The notes beneath the pieces are model-generated. The model was not told the DNA's origin, made no database searches, and saw only the letters and a list, made by a program, of their open reading frames with translations. Both the position numbers and the translations under genes were made by a program. From Charina bottae (lineage: Eukaryota > Chordata > Lepidosauria > Squamata > Charinaidae), in the NCBI GenBank assembly GCA_023362775.1, contig JALMGJ010000002.1:58181914-58245913 (forward strand): a DNA stretch of 64,000 nt, given 5' to 3'. This document shows, in pieces, positions 43,242 to 54,784 of the stretch (position 1 is the stretch's first letter; each line of letters starts with the position of its first letter).

Positions 43242-45353
43242 TATGCCAATTTCATTGCACCCCCAGTACTTTCATGCCTTATCTAATGGAGGGAGTCAAA
43301 AGCATATCCACCCGTGAATAAAAGATTGCACTGGCAAAGAACATCATTTCTCTTCTGTGAACATGGCAGTGTTCTAATGGTGGCAGAAATGCCAATTCTT
43401 GCAAACCTGATTGTCTTCAGAATGTGGGCTATAATGATCCTTTATATAAAAGTATTCCTGCTGTATTGCTTTTAGATAACATTTATCTAAGGGAGTTGGA
43501 AATGTGGACACCTTGTTTAACCATTCAATATTTAAATGAAAATATTTCTTAACCCAGCTTCCTTTTTAGAAGAAAGATTTCAATTATTTGGAAACAGCAA
43601 AACAACAAAAACATTGGGGAAAAATGTACCCTCTTTTTAATTCCACACCCATCCCACCACAAGGCCCTAAATCTATAGGTCTGGCAATCAAAAGAAAGGC
43701 TAACTGTTTTATTACTGCTACTGATTTTTATTTTCCACTTTAGCAAACAAATACAAATGTGTACAGCTACATACTTTTTATTTTCAAAGGAGATATTAAT
43801 GCTCAACTTACTGGCTTTACAAATTGCATTATCATGTGGGTTATTTCATTGTGTTTAGAAAAGGAATAAAAAAAATAAAGGATATTTGTATTTCAGTTTA
43901 CATATTAGTCCGGAAATCTCATTCTTATGTCCTTTGAGATACTCCAATCCTCTCCTATGGAGAATATGGTTCTACTGAGAATGTACAAACATATGGAGGA
44001 AAATGTGTTTTTCTTTCAAAGTTTCCACAACTAATTTTTCCCAATCTTACTTTTTCTCCTGTTTAACTACATTTTTCTATCATTATCATCCATTATTAAT
44101 GATATTGGACTAATTGGTTTTAATCAGAGTCATATTTTTATTTACCTTTGTTTTTCATACTGAAGTTGTAATCTGGATCTGAATTACACAGCCCGGGAAT
44201 TTATTCCATTAATATTTTCTGAAGGGATGTTTGTTTACAAGACATTTTATAAACTTGAATAATTTATGTAGTATGTTGTATGGGGAGTTACGTATTGTGT
44301 GTTTCTAGAAACACAACTATGCACTTCCAATGAATTGGTATAATATTTATCTTGGTTCTCTTGCAAATGATTTGAGTGGGACTCAAAGTGCCAATAGGAT
44401 GACTGGTCATGAGAATACTAGTGAAATTCAGTTTGAGCAAGTGCCAAATTATTCCAATTGATATCTGTTGATAGTTAATACATGTTATATGACTAGCCAT
44501 GGGTGAAAAAAACATACATAGTTGAAAGTTCATTGAGAATTTCAACCTGATACCCAATAGTATAAAAATGATCACATTAAAACTTAAACCAAACAATGCC
44601 ACATAAATGTTTGTATATACTCTCAACCAATAATTTTATTTTACAGCTTGTAAAATAATATCAGGAAGAATGGCATAGTCCTACATCTTTCTCAGATGAT
44701 TGGATGGGAGGAATTTTTGACCTTGGAAAGTGGAGATGTTGATGCTATGGAAACTCGTACTTATGCTTTTGTTCATAAGCTATTTTGCAGGTAAAGTGTT
44801 TGATTCTTAAACTTTTGGATTTGATTGGTAAATACATAGTAGCATATCTTATTTTTAAAGTAAATGCATGCATTCTAATGGGGTAATCTACATCAGCAAT
44901 TCTTTTATAAATAGGTTGAAAAGAACTCATGTTTTTAAGATTTTAATGGAAGGTGAAAGTGAATTGGACATACTCTGTATTTAGGTAGACATAATACATT
45001 GCTTATAACTTAAAAGACTGACTTTGAATTCCTGCATATTCAAGCATGATTATGATGTTGAATTAGGGTTAACATCTCTTCTCTTATGAAAGGACCTCAT
45101 ATTTATCAACTTTAACATAGTTCTCTTCCCTCAAAAACTGCTCTGAATAGCTATGCATTACAGGTAAGAAACCTTGATCCCGCGCACCCAACATAGACCC
45201 ATTGTATGTGTAGTAAATGCTGTAGTGACACCTCAGGAGGTACCTTTTCATAGACATTTTAACTTTCAGAAGGCTAAATGGGTGAATTTTCAAGAACAAC
45301 TGGAAAAAGAGGTGGGAAAGATTTCCCCACACCCGGATTAATATGACAAATTT
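43242..45353. other. Unclassified AT-rich DNA
   Basis: About 2.1 kb. Several 60-110 codon frames on the minus strand have no recognisable domain and no codon pattern that suggests a gene. Confidence 0.5.
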
Positions 45354-47366
45354 GTGCATCTTGTGAAAGTGATATCAAGGAAAAATATACCAAGAGGATG
45401 GCGTACACAATATATCCAGGGTCTGACCAATGATGTCAAACCCTTGCTGAATAGGTATCAGGTGCTTTACAACCAGAACCCATTCCAGGAGGATACAGTA
45501 GAAGCAGGGGAAAAGTTGATACAAGCACTAGCTGAAAGTCGAAACTCACGCTGGTGTGCATTAGTCAAGAATCTTGACATGAAGCAGAACAGCAGACAAG
45601 CCTGGAAACTCCTTAAAACTTTAGGTGATGATCCAACTCAACCACAGAATAAATATATTGGTGTAACCAAGTAGCTAGCCAGCTGCTGAAGAATGGGAAA
45701 ATGCAAAGAAAAAAGATAAGGGAACAAGTCATTCAAGTAGGGGAACAAAGGGAGGGATTATTAAATACCCCCTTTGCGATATCTGAGTTGGAGCAAGCCA
45801 TAAGGAGTATGAAACTGAATAAAGCAGTAGGCACAGATGAAATAAGAACAGAACAAATAAAACAGTTTGGCCCTCGTACTTTGGAGTGGCTTTTGCAATT
45901 GATGAATAAGTGTATTGATGAGCTTAAGATCCCCAAACAATGGAGGCGGGCTAGAGTTGCTGCTTTACTGAAACCTGGTAAAGAGCCGGATGACCTGAAA
46001 ACTATTGACCAGTGTCACTCCTTTGCCATCTCCGCCCAGAGTTCCCCGTTGGGGGAGATGGGCGGTTATATAAATTTAATTAATTAAATAAATAAAATCT
46101 CTTCAAGGTGTTGGAACGGATGATCCTTAACCGAATTGTAGACACTATTGATAGAAAAACCATGAAGGAACAGGCAGGTTTCAGATTGGGGAGGTCATGC
46201 TGTGGCCAAATACTTAATCTTACACAATATATTGAAGACGGCTATCAATGATGATGATCACTGGAGTGGCTTTTATTGACTTAACTGCAGCATATGATAC
46301 TGTTAATCATAGGATACTGCTATGCAAGATAAATAGTCTCACTGGAGACAGTGGGGTTACTAGGGTTATTGGCAGTCTATTACAGAATCAGAGATTTTAT
46401 GTGACCTTGAATGGAAAGGATAGTAGATGGAGGTTACAGAAGAATGGCCTGCCACAAGGGAGCGTACTGTCCCTGGTATTATATAATATATAAACAAATG
46501 ATCAACCAGTTCCTGACAACACACGACTGTTTATCTATGCAGATGACACAGCAGTGGCTACACAAGGATCAAGTTTTGATGAGATAGCTGGAAGACTCAC
46601 TGTAGCACTGGAAAAATTAGGACAATATTATACTATTAATCATCTGAGGCCTAATCTAAGTAAGACTCAAGTGTGCGCTTTCCATCTTTGAAATTGAGAC
46701 GCCGGGGCTAAACTGAATGTTATATGGCAAGGGAACCGATTACAGAATTGCCCTACACCAAAGTATCTTGGTGTGACATTTGATCTAACGCTTTCCTTTA
46801 AAAAACACTGCCTGAATATTAAGGCTAAGGTTAGTGCGAGGAATAATATTATTAGAAAACTGACAGATTATACATGGGGAGCCCGGCCATCCACATTACG
46901 AACATCAGGTTTGGCCTTGAGTATCGCTGCAGCAGAGTATGCCGCTCCAGTATGGAACATGTCTGCACATGCGAAACAAGTAGATATCACCATAAATGAA
47001 GCAGTATGAATAGTGACAGGATGTCTTAAGCCTACATCAATTGAGAAAATGTACCCGCTTGTCGGTATTGCACCACCTAAGATCAGGAGAGAGGTAGCAG
47101 CAGATGTTGAGAGAAGAAAACAAGAGAATGATCCCCGGCACCCTCTGAATGGGTATGAGCCTCAAACCCATCAATTAAAATCTAGGAAGAGTTTTATGGT
47201 AAGAACAAACATCCTTGAGGGTACGCAAGAACAAAACCGAATTGGCAGATGGAGGAGAGAAATCACTGACCAAGGAATAGTTCCAGGGGAGAATATGGCT
47301 GAGGGATCCGATCTCCCTTATGTCATTTGGATGACTTTGAATAGGTTGAGGGTTGGAGTGCCTAAG

Positions 47367-47369
<3 letters not shown>
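45354..47369 (+). mobile_element. I/Jockey-group-like LINE (Vingi-like candidate)
   Basis: A plus-strand non-LTR element, truncated at both ends, containing a reverse transcriptase of a different family from BovB, L2 and the 15.5-kb LINE. A 64-bp L2 tail sits inside it at 46033-46096. It stops at the (CA)n tract before its expected C-terminal zinc-finger-like region. Clade is suggested by overall motif style (NPSKTQVCAFHL-like, PKYLGVTFDLTLSFKKHC), not proven. Confidence 0.75.
45354..47369 (+). pseudogene. Reverse transcriptase of I-group-like LINE
   Basis: Frames in order: 45354-45674 (pre-RT), 45701-46030 (NKAVGTDEIRTEQIKQFGP, IPKQWRRARVAALLKPGK), [L2 insertion], 46104-46246 (FKVLERMILNRI, EQAGFRLGRSCCGQILNLT), 46248-46493 with motif A AFIDLTAAYDTVNHRILL and motif B GLPQGSVLSLVLYNI, catalytic YADDTAVATQ at 46536-46565, then 46773-47009 and 47013-47369 for thumb and connection. 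At least five stops or frameshifts show it is inactive. Confidence 0.82.
46033..46096 (+). mobile_element. 64-bp L2 3' tail inserted in the LINE ORF
   Basis: CGCCCAGAGTTCCCCGTTGG to AATTAATTAAATAAATAA, the terminal L2 sequence only. Flanked by ATCTC at 46028-46032 and 46097-46101. Removing it rejoins the host LINE (RPIS-like context to LFKVLER). Confidence 0.85.

Positions 47370-47402
<33 letters not shown>
47370..47402. repeat. (CA)n microsatellite at LINE/LINE junction
   Basis: About 16 CA units exactly between the end of the I-group-like LINE and the start of the R4-like LINE. The Thr-His frame through it joins the two by chance. Confidence 0.95.
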
Positions 47403-47404
<2 letters not shown>

Positions 47405-47406
<2 letters not shown>

Positions 47407-48760
47407 CTGTATATGCTAAGAGTGAATGAGACATCGATTCACTGATCCACCTGACACAAATCTACAATGAGGACATTCGGATGTCATTCGGACTGGAGAA
47501 ATATGGCTGGATGGTAGTAAAAGAAGGAAGGTAGTCAGGACTGATGGAGTGGAACTACCACTGGGCCACATAGCAGACATACAGACTAGCTACAAGTACC
47601 TTAGTATCCCAAAGTCACATGGAAACCATGATGAGGAGGCAAGAAAGACAGCAACATCCAAGTACCACCAAAGGATAAGATGGGTCCTGAAGAGCTAGCT
47701 CAATGGGAAGAACAAGATCCACACCATCAACATGTATGCCCTGCCACTCATCAGATACCCTGCCGGTATAGTGAGCTAGCCAAAGGACGACATGGAAGCT
47801 GCTGATGTGAAGACCCGGAAGCTCCTCACAATGTATGGAGGCTTTCACCCCAAGTCCAACACCCAGAGACTGTACACCAGGCGGAAAGAGGGTGGGCGGG
47901 GTCTGGTGAGTGTCAAAGCCACTGTCCTGGATGAGACCCAGAGCATCCAGGAGTACATCAGTAAGATGGCGCCTAAAGATGGGCTGCTGAGAGAATGCCT
48001 GAAGCAGAAGCAGGCATGGAAGGAAGATCAAGCAGAGGAAGTGCCATGGCAAGACAAGACCCTGCATGGGATGTACCATTGACAGATAGCTGAGGTGGCT
48101 GACATTGGGAAATCCTACCAGTGGCTGGAAAGGGCTGGACTAAAATACAGCACTGAGGCACTGATCATAGCAGCACAAGAACAGGCACTAAGAACCCGAT
48201 CCATAGAAACAGTGGTCTACCACACTAGATAGGACTCAAGGTGCAGACTGTGCAGAGAGGCCTCAGAGACAGTCCAACACATAGTGGCAGGGTGTAAGAT
48301 GCAGGCAGGAACAACATACACTGAACGGCACAACCAAGTAGCTGGCATTGTGTATAGGAACATCTGCACAGCGTATGGGCTAGACACTCCAAAGTCCAGA
48401 TGGGAGATTCCACAGAAGGTTGTGGAGAATGACAGGGCTAAGATCCTATGGGACTTCCAGATCCAGACAGACAGGCAGGTACTGGCCAATTAACCAGACA
48501 TTGTGGTAGTAGACAAGGACCAGAGGACAGTGGTGGTGATAGATGTAGTGGTGCCAAGTGACAGCAACATCAGGAAGAAGGAGTATGAGAAGCTGGAGAA
48601 GTACCAGGTCCTGAAGGAGGAACTAGAGAGGATGTGGAAAGTGAAGGCCAAAGTGGTCCCAGTGGTGGTAGGAGCACTCGGGGCTGTGACTCCTTAGCTG
48701 GGAGAGTGGCTTCAACAGATCCCAGGAGCAACATCAGAGCTCTCTGTCCAGAAGAGTGCA
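47405..48760 (+). pseudogene. R4-like C-terminal RT, zinc finger and endonuclease
   Basis: Readable blocks: 47792-48082 (TRKLLTMYGGFHPKSNTQRL, GGRGLVSVKATVLDETQSI); a CCHC finger at 48242-48295 (CRLCREASETVQHIVAGC); 48284-48493 (ERHNQVAGIVYRNIC, VVENDRAKILWDFQIQTD); and the endonuclease core starting PDIVVVDKDQRTVVVIDVVV at 48494, with its PD...D residues, followed by DSNIRKKEYEKLEKYQ and LGAVTP. A stop (TAA) sits directly before the PD motif and others interrupt upstream, so it is inactive. Confidence 0.8.
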
Positions 48761-48860
48761 ATACTAGGAACAGCTAAAATACTGCACAGAACCCTCAAAC
48801 TCCCAGGCCTATGGTAGAGGACCCGAGGTTGAGGACGACACATACCACCCAGAGGGGTGA
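47405..48860 (+). mobile_element. R4/Dong-like LINE, 3' half
   Basis: It begins just after the catalytic YADD-type region of the reverse transcriptase (LYAKSE, then DIDSLIHLTQIYNED), runs through the C-terminal domain and ends about 48860. The combination of a CCHC zinc finger and a restriction-enzyme-like endonuclease after the reverse transcriptase is the signature of R2/R4-type elements. Confidence 0.8.
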
Positions 48861-49389
48861 GAAGGGAATTTTATATGTATAGGATTACAACCTGGAGTCT
48901 GAAGTACACGGTAGTGTATCTCTTTCGCTTTCCAAGCCACAGAAAGGATTTCTCCTTTCTGATCTGAAATCTCTTATTATTTCAATAATAGAGAAGAGAA
49001 GAACAATATTTTGATTCCTGAAGAACAGCATTATCCCAGTAATGGAACAATGAAGCAAAAATAAGGTGCAGTATGTCTTCAAGGAATATTTTAATTTAAT
49101 AAACACAACTAGATTTTTTTCTCTTTGAAAAATGCATCTCATTAGACTAATGCTTCACTGTTCTCATTTTCTCAACTATTACATTTTATGTCATAATAAG
49201 CCTTTTTGCTTATGCCAAAAGGAATAAATAATGTATAGATGGATAATGACATTACATGGCAGCAAAATCAACTCCATCTTTTTTTTTCTTCACTTTTTCA
49301 TGAAAAAAAAGCAGCACTATTGAAATGAGATAATCTCATGTAAACATATAACCAGAGGCAAGGGGTATGATGGAAATAAATCTGAGATC
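48861..49389. other. Unclassified AT-rich DNA
   Basis: No feature recognised. Confidence 0.5.
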
Positions 49390-49525
49390 ATTATTTTAAC
49401 ATATTTATTTAATATATTTATTTAATATATTAATATATTTAATATATTTATATATATTTATATATATTAATATATTTAATATATTTAATATATTTATTTA
49501 ATATATTTATTATTAATATTTATCC
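49390..49525. repeat. Imperfect (ATATTTA)n AT-rich tract
   Basis: Alternating ATATTTA/TTAATATA units without strict periodicity. Confidence 0.85.
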
Positions 49526-49623
49526 TGGCAGTTTCTTTCTGCTATTGTTAAAATGGAAATGCTTTATATATTAATTCTACATAAAAGGGGGGAAAATCAT
49601 CCAGAAATTAAAAATGTCTGCAA

Positions 49624-49627
49624 ATAT

Positions 49628-49670
<43 letters not shown>

Positions 49671-49703
49671 TTGGATTTATCACCGCCCAACTCCCCCAAT
49701 ATG
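49624..49703 (-). mobile_element. L2 3' tail with (TTTA)n
   Basis: About 45 bp of TTTA units followed by GGATTTATCACCGCCCAACT and CCCCCAA, the first bases of an L2 3' end in minus orientation. An ultra-short copy. Confidence 0.78.
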
Positions 49704-49879
49704 CTTTTGTTATCAATAGAAAGGTTCATACTAAATTTGAGAAGAAAATACGTTTTGCCTTATATATTTATTTTCCAAACAATACTAGAAACAAATGGAA
49801 GAAATATGGCATGTTTCCTATTTTATAAGCTTGAGAAAGTCACAAATAGACTTATGAGGATTATCTATTTAAGATAGGT

Positions 49880-51299
49880 CACTGGTTCACAACACATGGG
49901 TTTGGGCAAAAAGCCCTCATTTTTTTTATATGGGGTCATTATCCATTTTTCAAGCTTTTGCACATAAATTTTCTTGATGTAGAATGCAGTGATACTTCAC
50001 CAAATGTGAGTTCCGGTGGCACTTGCATCGTTTTCTATCAATTTTGTAAGTCCCTCACTTTTACCAACCATCGCCAGGGTGCCATCAGTAGATATACCAA
50101 GTATGTTGAAAATGGTTAAAGAAAATTGCTTTAATATCATTTTTACTGCTTCGTACAAATCAAGAGATTTAGTTGTGTCTTTTAATGGCACCAAAGAAGC
50201 AATTTCTTCAGTGACATTATATTCATTATCAATACCTCTAATAAAAATGGCAAGTTGAGCCGTATCTGTAGCATCAGTACTTTCATCCATCGCCAAAGCA
50301 TAAAATTTGAAATTAGCAGCTTTACTCTTCAAACCTCTTTCGATAGATTTTCCTATTTCTTCAATTTGCCTGGCTATAGTCTAGTGAGACAAACTGCTTT
50401 TAAAAAATCACTTTTTTTATCAGGACAAATTATATCTGCCACACTTTCCATACATTGCTTAATAAACTCACCATCGGTAAATGGTTTTGATTTTTTTGCC
50501 ATCAGATTTGCTACCACATTTTATAATAAGCTTTTATAATAGAGTCCTTTCGAGTTGTGACGTTTTTTTAAAAAAATTGTTGAGACAACAGACTTTTTTT
50601 TAGTTCCACTAATTTGTCTTTATGACAAATTCTTTGATATGCTTCAAATTTGGCAGCATGTTTTTCTATATAATGCCTTTTCAAATTGTAGTCTTTGAAA
50701 ACTGACACATTTTCCCTACAAATTAAGCATCATGCCTTAGTATTTGTCTCGACAAAAAGGTAGTCATCTGTCCATTTTTTGTTGAATACTCTTCCTTCAT
50801 CCATGATTTTTCTTTTTTTCTTTTCTTTTTTGGGTTCTGTTTTCTGTTGAAACAACGTTGAAGCCATGCTGGAATAAATTTATTTAGGAATATTTTTTTT
50901 TTGAAGAAATAACACAACAAGCCCATTGTAAATTGTTAGGTAGGCAAATAAACAAAGCAAAGTTTAATAATCAAATAAGAAAACTTACATGTCTACTTAA
51001 TAATAATAACAATAAACACCTGTTGTCACAGAACACGTGCAGGCAGGCTGAAATATATATAACGCCACGTTGCCACAAGCTGACGAGTGTAGCAGGAGGT
51101 GGTGGCATTAGCACTGCACTGCCCCCTCCCCTACACAGCATTCCGTTGTTTCTACCTACGCAGTCCGTGCGCAAGCACCACGCGATCAAGTCATGAAAAA
51201 AATTGCAAAATAATGTTAAAAGTTTATGATTATTTTGGGGCATATTACTAGCTGTTCAGGGCCGCATGCGGCCCGTGGGCCACAGGTTCGACATGACTG
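49880..51299 (-). mobile_element. Decayed hAT DNA transposon with transposase remnant
   Basis: The right end, read on the minus strand, begins CAGTCATGTCGAACCTGTGG and continues with a GGCCGCATGCGGCC palindrome, a hAT-like terminus. The left end near 49880 (CACTGGTTCACAAC) is a weaker match. No 8-bp duplication is visible (AGATAGGT against ATGTATAC), so the left boundary is tentative. The ends differ from both hAT MITE families here. Confidence 0.7.
49930..50880 (-). pseudogene. hAT transposase pseudogene (GTF2IRD2/ZBED-like type)
   Basis: Minus-strand frames in order: an N-terminal basic segment (50868-50723) running into CRENVSVFKDYNLKRHY, a BED-finger-like region; then SIERG-KSKAANFKFYALAM-DESTD, containing the catalytic-core DEST (about 50276-50287), and ILGISTDGTLAMVGKSEGL at the next conserved Asp. 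The open segment is 50332-49997 (111 codons). After HIW the frame shifts into a CxxHQENLCAK-like motif and the rest of the catalytic and dimerisation domain is missing. Such transposases excise and insert hAT elements; this copy is inactive. Confidence 0.8.
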
Positions 51300-51603
51300 A
51301 TGTATACCATTGCCAACATTTTAAACTTTATGGATGCCCAAACCAGTTAAAGTTGTATTGCTACACCATGTTTTCATCATATCTGAAAAATGTTCACCAC
51401 TCAGTTCAGTTCATATGAGTGGTGTCCTCATTTTTTTGGTCTCTAATTTTAAACTATTGCAAACCCTTTAAATAATTGTGATATCATAAACCCTTTGATG
51501 TATTTCTTTATCTAAGAAATATCCTTTTTCTTCTGATGATTTTTTATAACGTTCTCCTCTTTTAAAATGTCAAATAATTTCACCTCTGTCTATAAAAATT
51601 TTC

Positions 51604-52441
51604 TTTCGATACCATCAACCATGGTATACTTTTGGGTTGACTCAGGGGGTTGGGGGTGGGTGGCATGGTTTTACACTGCTTCACCTCCTTCCTTCAAGGC
51701 CAGTCCCAATCGGTATAGACTACTGTAATGTGCTTTACATGGGGCTACCCTTGAAGTGTATCCAGAAGCTATGACTGGTCCAGAATGCAGCTGCACAGGC
51801 AATTTTAGGTGCACCAAGATCAGCACATATAACACCCCTGCTACTGAGCTACACTGGGTTCCAGTTTGCTTCTGTGTCCAATTCAAGGTGTTGGTTATCA
51901 CCTTTAAAGCCATACATGACATGGGGCCAGGCTACCTGAGGGACCATCTCATCCCTATTACATCGACCTGTCCCACCCGGTCATGCAAAGAGGGCATGCT
52001 ACGGACCCCATCCATAAAGGAGTTCCATCTTGCAGGGTCTCAGAAGCATGCCTTCTCTGCAGTAGCCCCCGCCCTCTGGAACATTCTTCCCCTGGAGGTG
52101 AGACAGGCCCCCTCGCTCCTGGACTTCCAAAAAAAATTGAAATCCTGGTTCTGCCATCATGCCTGGAACGGGAGAGGGAATAGTAATTCCTGGTGATGGC
52201 TAGCGCCCTAGATTAGACCGAGAATGGCCCTTATGTTCAAGGACTGTCAGAGAACTTTTAGCCATCTAGATTTTTAACACATTTATATTTATATTTATTC
52301 GTAACTGTATTTTTATATTTTTGTATTTGTGCTCTTCTTTGCATTTTAATTCTGGTTTTACTGTAAACCGCCCAGAGTTCCCCTTTTGGGGGAGATGGGT
52401 GGTAATAGAAACTTAATAAATAAATAAAATAAATAAATAAA
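51604..52441 (+). mobile_element. L2-like LINE with internal deletion
   Basis: It starts at motif A (FDTINHGILL), continues to GLGVGGMVL, then jumps near 51716 to the C-terminal part (YCNVLYMGLPLKC, AAAQAILGAPRSAHITPLL-like), so roughly 400-500 bp of reverse transcriptase including YADD is deleted. Frames 51756-52196 cover LHWVPVCFCVQFKVLVITFK to the end. Tail: TGTAAACCGCCCAGAGTTCC then AATAAATAAATA repeats. Confidence 0.85.
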
Positions 52442-52805
52442 AAACTTATTATATTGAGAAAAGAGCATTCTCCTAGCAGGTTAGAAATAATTTTATGTTT
52501 CCAGTCAGCTTCATAACAGATTCAAATAATCAGTTCTGCTTTTATAATCTATTTTATTAAAATGGAAAGCGAAATGATCAAGAATTATTTTTTTAAAATG
52601 TCTTTATTACTTTTAAGAGGAAACAATACAATTGTATAATTAAATACACGATTAGCTTAAAATCTTTGTTAAAGGCAATGTGCAGTTTTTTAAGAAAAGG
52701 CTATAGCATTCCCAGGAACTGCAATTAATTTTTCCTCTTGGTTCTATAAAATATTACCTATGTATGAAGTTTTCCACATCCCATAACCAAGATCAATTAT
52801 TCTTT
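52442..52805. other. Unclassified AT-rich DNA
   Basis: No feature recognised. Confidence 0.5.
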
Positions 52806-53258
52806 TTTGTTGTTGTTCAGTCGTTTAGTCGTGTCCGACTCTTCATGACCTCATGGACCATAGCATACCAGGCCTTCCTGTCCTCCACTGTCACCCGGAG
52901 TTTACTCAAATTCACGTTCATTACATCGGTGATGCTATCTAACCATCTCATCCTCTGCCGTCCCCTTCTCCATTTGCCTTCAGTCTTTCCCAGCATCAGG
53001 GTCTTTTCCAGTGAGTCCTCTCTTCGCATTAGGTGGCCAAAGTATTTGAGCTTCAGCTTCAGCATCTGTCCTTCCAATGAGCAGTCAGGGTTGATTTCCT
53101 TTAGGATTGACTGATTTGACCTCCTTGCAGTCCAAGGGACTCTTAAGAGTCTTCTCCAGCACCACAGTTTGAAAGCATCAATTCTTCGGCGCTCAGCCTT
53201 CCTTATGGTCCAACTCTCACAGCCATACATTACTACTGGGAAAACCATAGCTTTAACT
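52806..53258 (-). mobile_element. BovB LINE 3' end, subfamily B
   Basis: A 453-bp minus-strand copy with an uninterrupted frame from 53248 (MVFPVVMYGCESWTIRKAE, then LKYFGHLMRREDSLEK, GRQRMRWLDSITD) to a stop at 52817, and the TTGTTGTTGTTCAG tail. The open frame over the whole fragment suggests a fairly young copy. No clear duplication was found. Confidence 0.92.
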
Positions 53259-53429
53259 ATATAAACTTAGATAAAAACTAACAAAAATGAAAAAGCATGA
53301 TGTAGGGATTCTTGGTTGGGGAGTGCAACTGCATGAATGAAACGTCATTACTTTTTAGATCAGGGCTGGGCTCTGCCTACACCCCCCCCCCTTTATGAAT
53401 ATATTTTATATATATGAAATTGATGTTTT

Positions 53430-53575
53430 ATATTCTGTTTTAATCTATTTTATTGTAAACCGCCCAGAGTTCCCCGTTGGGGGAGATGGGCGGTTATATA
53501 AATTTAATTAATTAATTAATTAATTAATTATTTAATTAATTAATTAATTAAATAATTAAATAAATAAATAAATAT
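53430..53575 (+). mobile_element. L2 3' tail with (TTAA)n expansion
   Basis: TGTAAACCGCCCAGAGTTCC and GGGGGAGATGGGCGGTTATA (the same tail as at 46033 and 52370) followed by about 80 bp of AATT/AAAT repeats. Confidence 0.85.
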
Positions 53576-54538
53576 ATTGATGCTATTTTCTTCATTTTGT
53601 ATTTGTCAGAGTGAGTTCGATTTGCATTGCATGTGTGTGTTATGATGTTGGTATGATCTTATGATGCTAGAAGGTTGCTGTCTTTTTTTCTGATGGCTGC
53701 TCTATGCATTTTATGGTTTGGTTTTCTTGTATATAAGCCACTGTGATTTTTTTTAAAGGCAGATTATATGTTTAAAAAGAGAGAGAGAGAAAAGGAAAGG
53801 AAAATGCGACTATTCTGAGAGCATGTTTATTTCTTTGGCAGAGCATCTTATAACAGAAAACAAGTAGCTTTTTGCTGGGTGAGCAAAGCTGTTAGCTTGT
53901 AAACCACTGTGAGCACCAAAAGATCACCAAAGACCACCTTTGAAGAACCCCAACAGTAGTAGGAACAGCGGAGAAGCTGGGTTTCTTTGAAAGAGAGATG
54001 GTAGAATCTGTCAAGATGGAATATGGTGCAGCATGAATATAATATAATTGCTGGGGATTCTCTAATGTCTATCTCATTTTTTCTAGCCTTTAAAATGCAT
54101 ATAATCTGAAAAGATCCATAGAAAGATGTGTCAGTTGGGAAAGCTGCATCCTAAAACAAATATGTTTGTGTAAAGAGAAGCATAAAATGAGATGGAATAT
54201 AATAAGATATAAATATATGTAGTATTGATATAAGTATGACATGGATTGATCACTGCATGAGAGTTCTGGAGGTCATTATAAAGTGAGAGATGTAAGGGTG
54301 AGGGACCCAGAATAAAGGTAAAAGGGAAGGTGAATTCGATATATGAATGCTGTCTCTCCTTCCAGCCTGCCCTCCAGCCTTAACAATAATGATGATTAGT
54401 CTGCAGGATCTTTTGGTCTGAATGTGCTATTAATAAATGCCAGGTTGCTTCAGGAGAAAGCATTATGGTAGTGACCTCATCCAGAAGGAGTGTTTTAATT
54501 TTCTATAATCAAAACTTGATGGTGGAAGCCAAGGATAT
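53576..54538. other. Unclassified DNA with a possible old L2/CR1 tail
   Basis: A weak tail-like motif at about 53731-53780 (ATAAGCCACTGTGATTTTTT, AAAGGCAGATTATATG). Otherwise nothing recognised. Confidence 0.45.
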
Positions 54539-54784
54539 AGAGCCAGTTTGTCCTAGTGGTTAAGGTGCTAGGCTAGAAACCAGGAGTCTGTGAGTTCTAG
54601 TCCCGCCTTAGGCATGAAAGCCGGCTGGGTGACCTTGGGCCAGTCACTCTCTCTCAGCCCAACTCACCTCACAGGGTGGTTGTTGTGGGGAAAATAGGAG
54701 GAAGGAGTATTAGGTATGTTCACCACCTTGAGTTATTTATAAAAATAATAAAGGTGGGATAAAAATTAAATAAATAAATAAACA
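54539..54784 (+). mobile_element. tRNA-derived CORE-like SINE
   Basis: A complete plus-strand copy: AGAGCCAGTTTGTCCTAGTG head, GGGTGACCTTGGGCCAGTCA centre, tail ACCTTGAGTTATTTATAAAA ending in AAATAAATAAATAA. Confidence 0.92.

Noticed and set aside
47013..47429. 138-codon frame as a novel fusion protein
   Set aside because: It runs from one LINE through a (CA)n tract into another LINE; the join is accidental.
49872..51307. 8-bp duplication for the hAT transposase element
   Set aside because: Candidate flanks AGATAGGT and ATGTATAC do not match, so the left boundary was left tentative.
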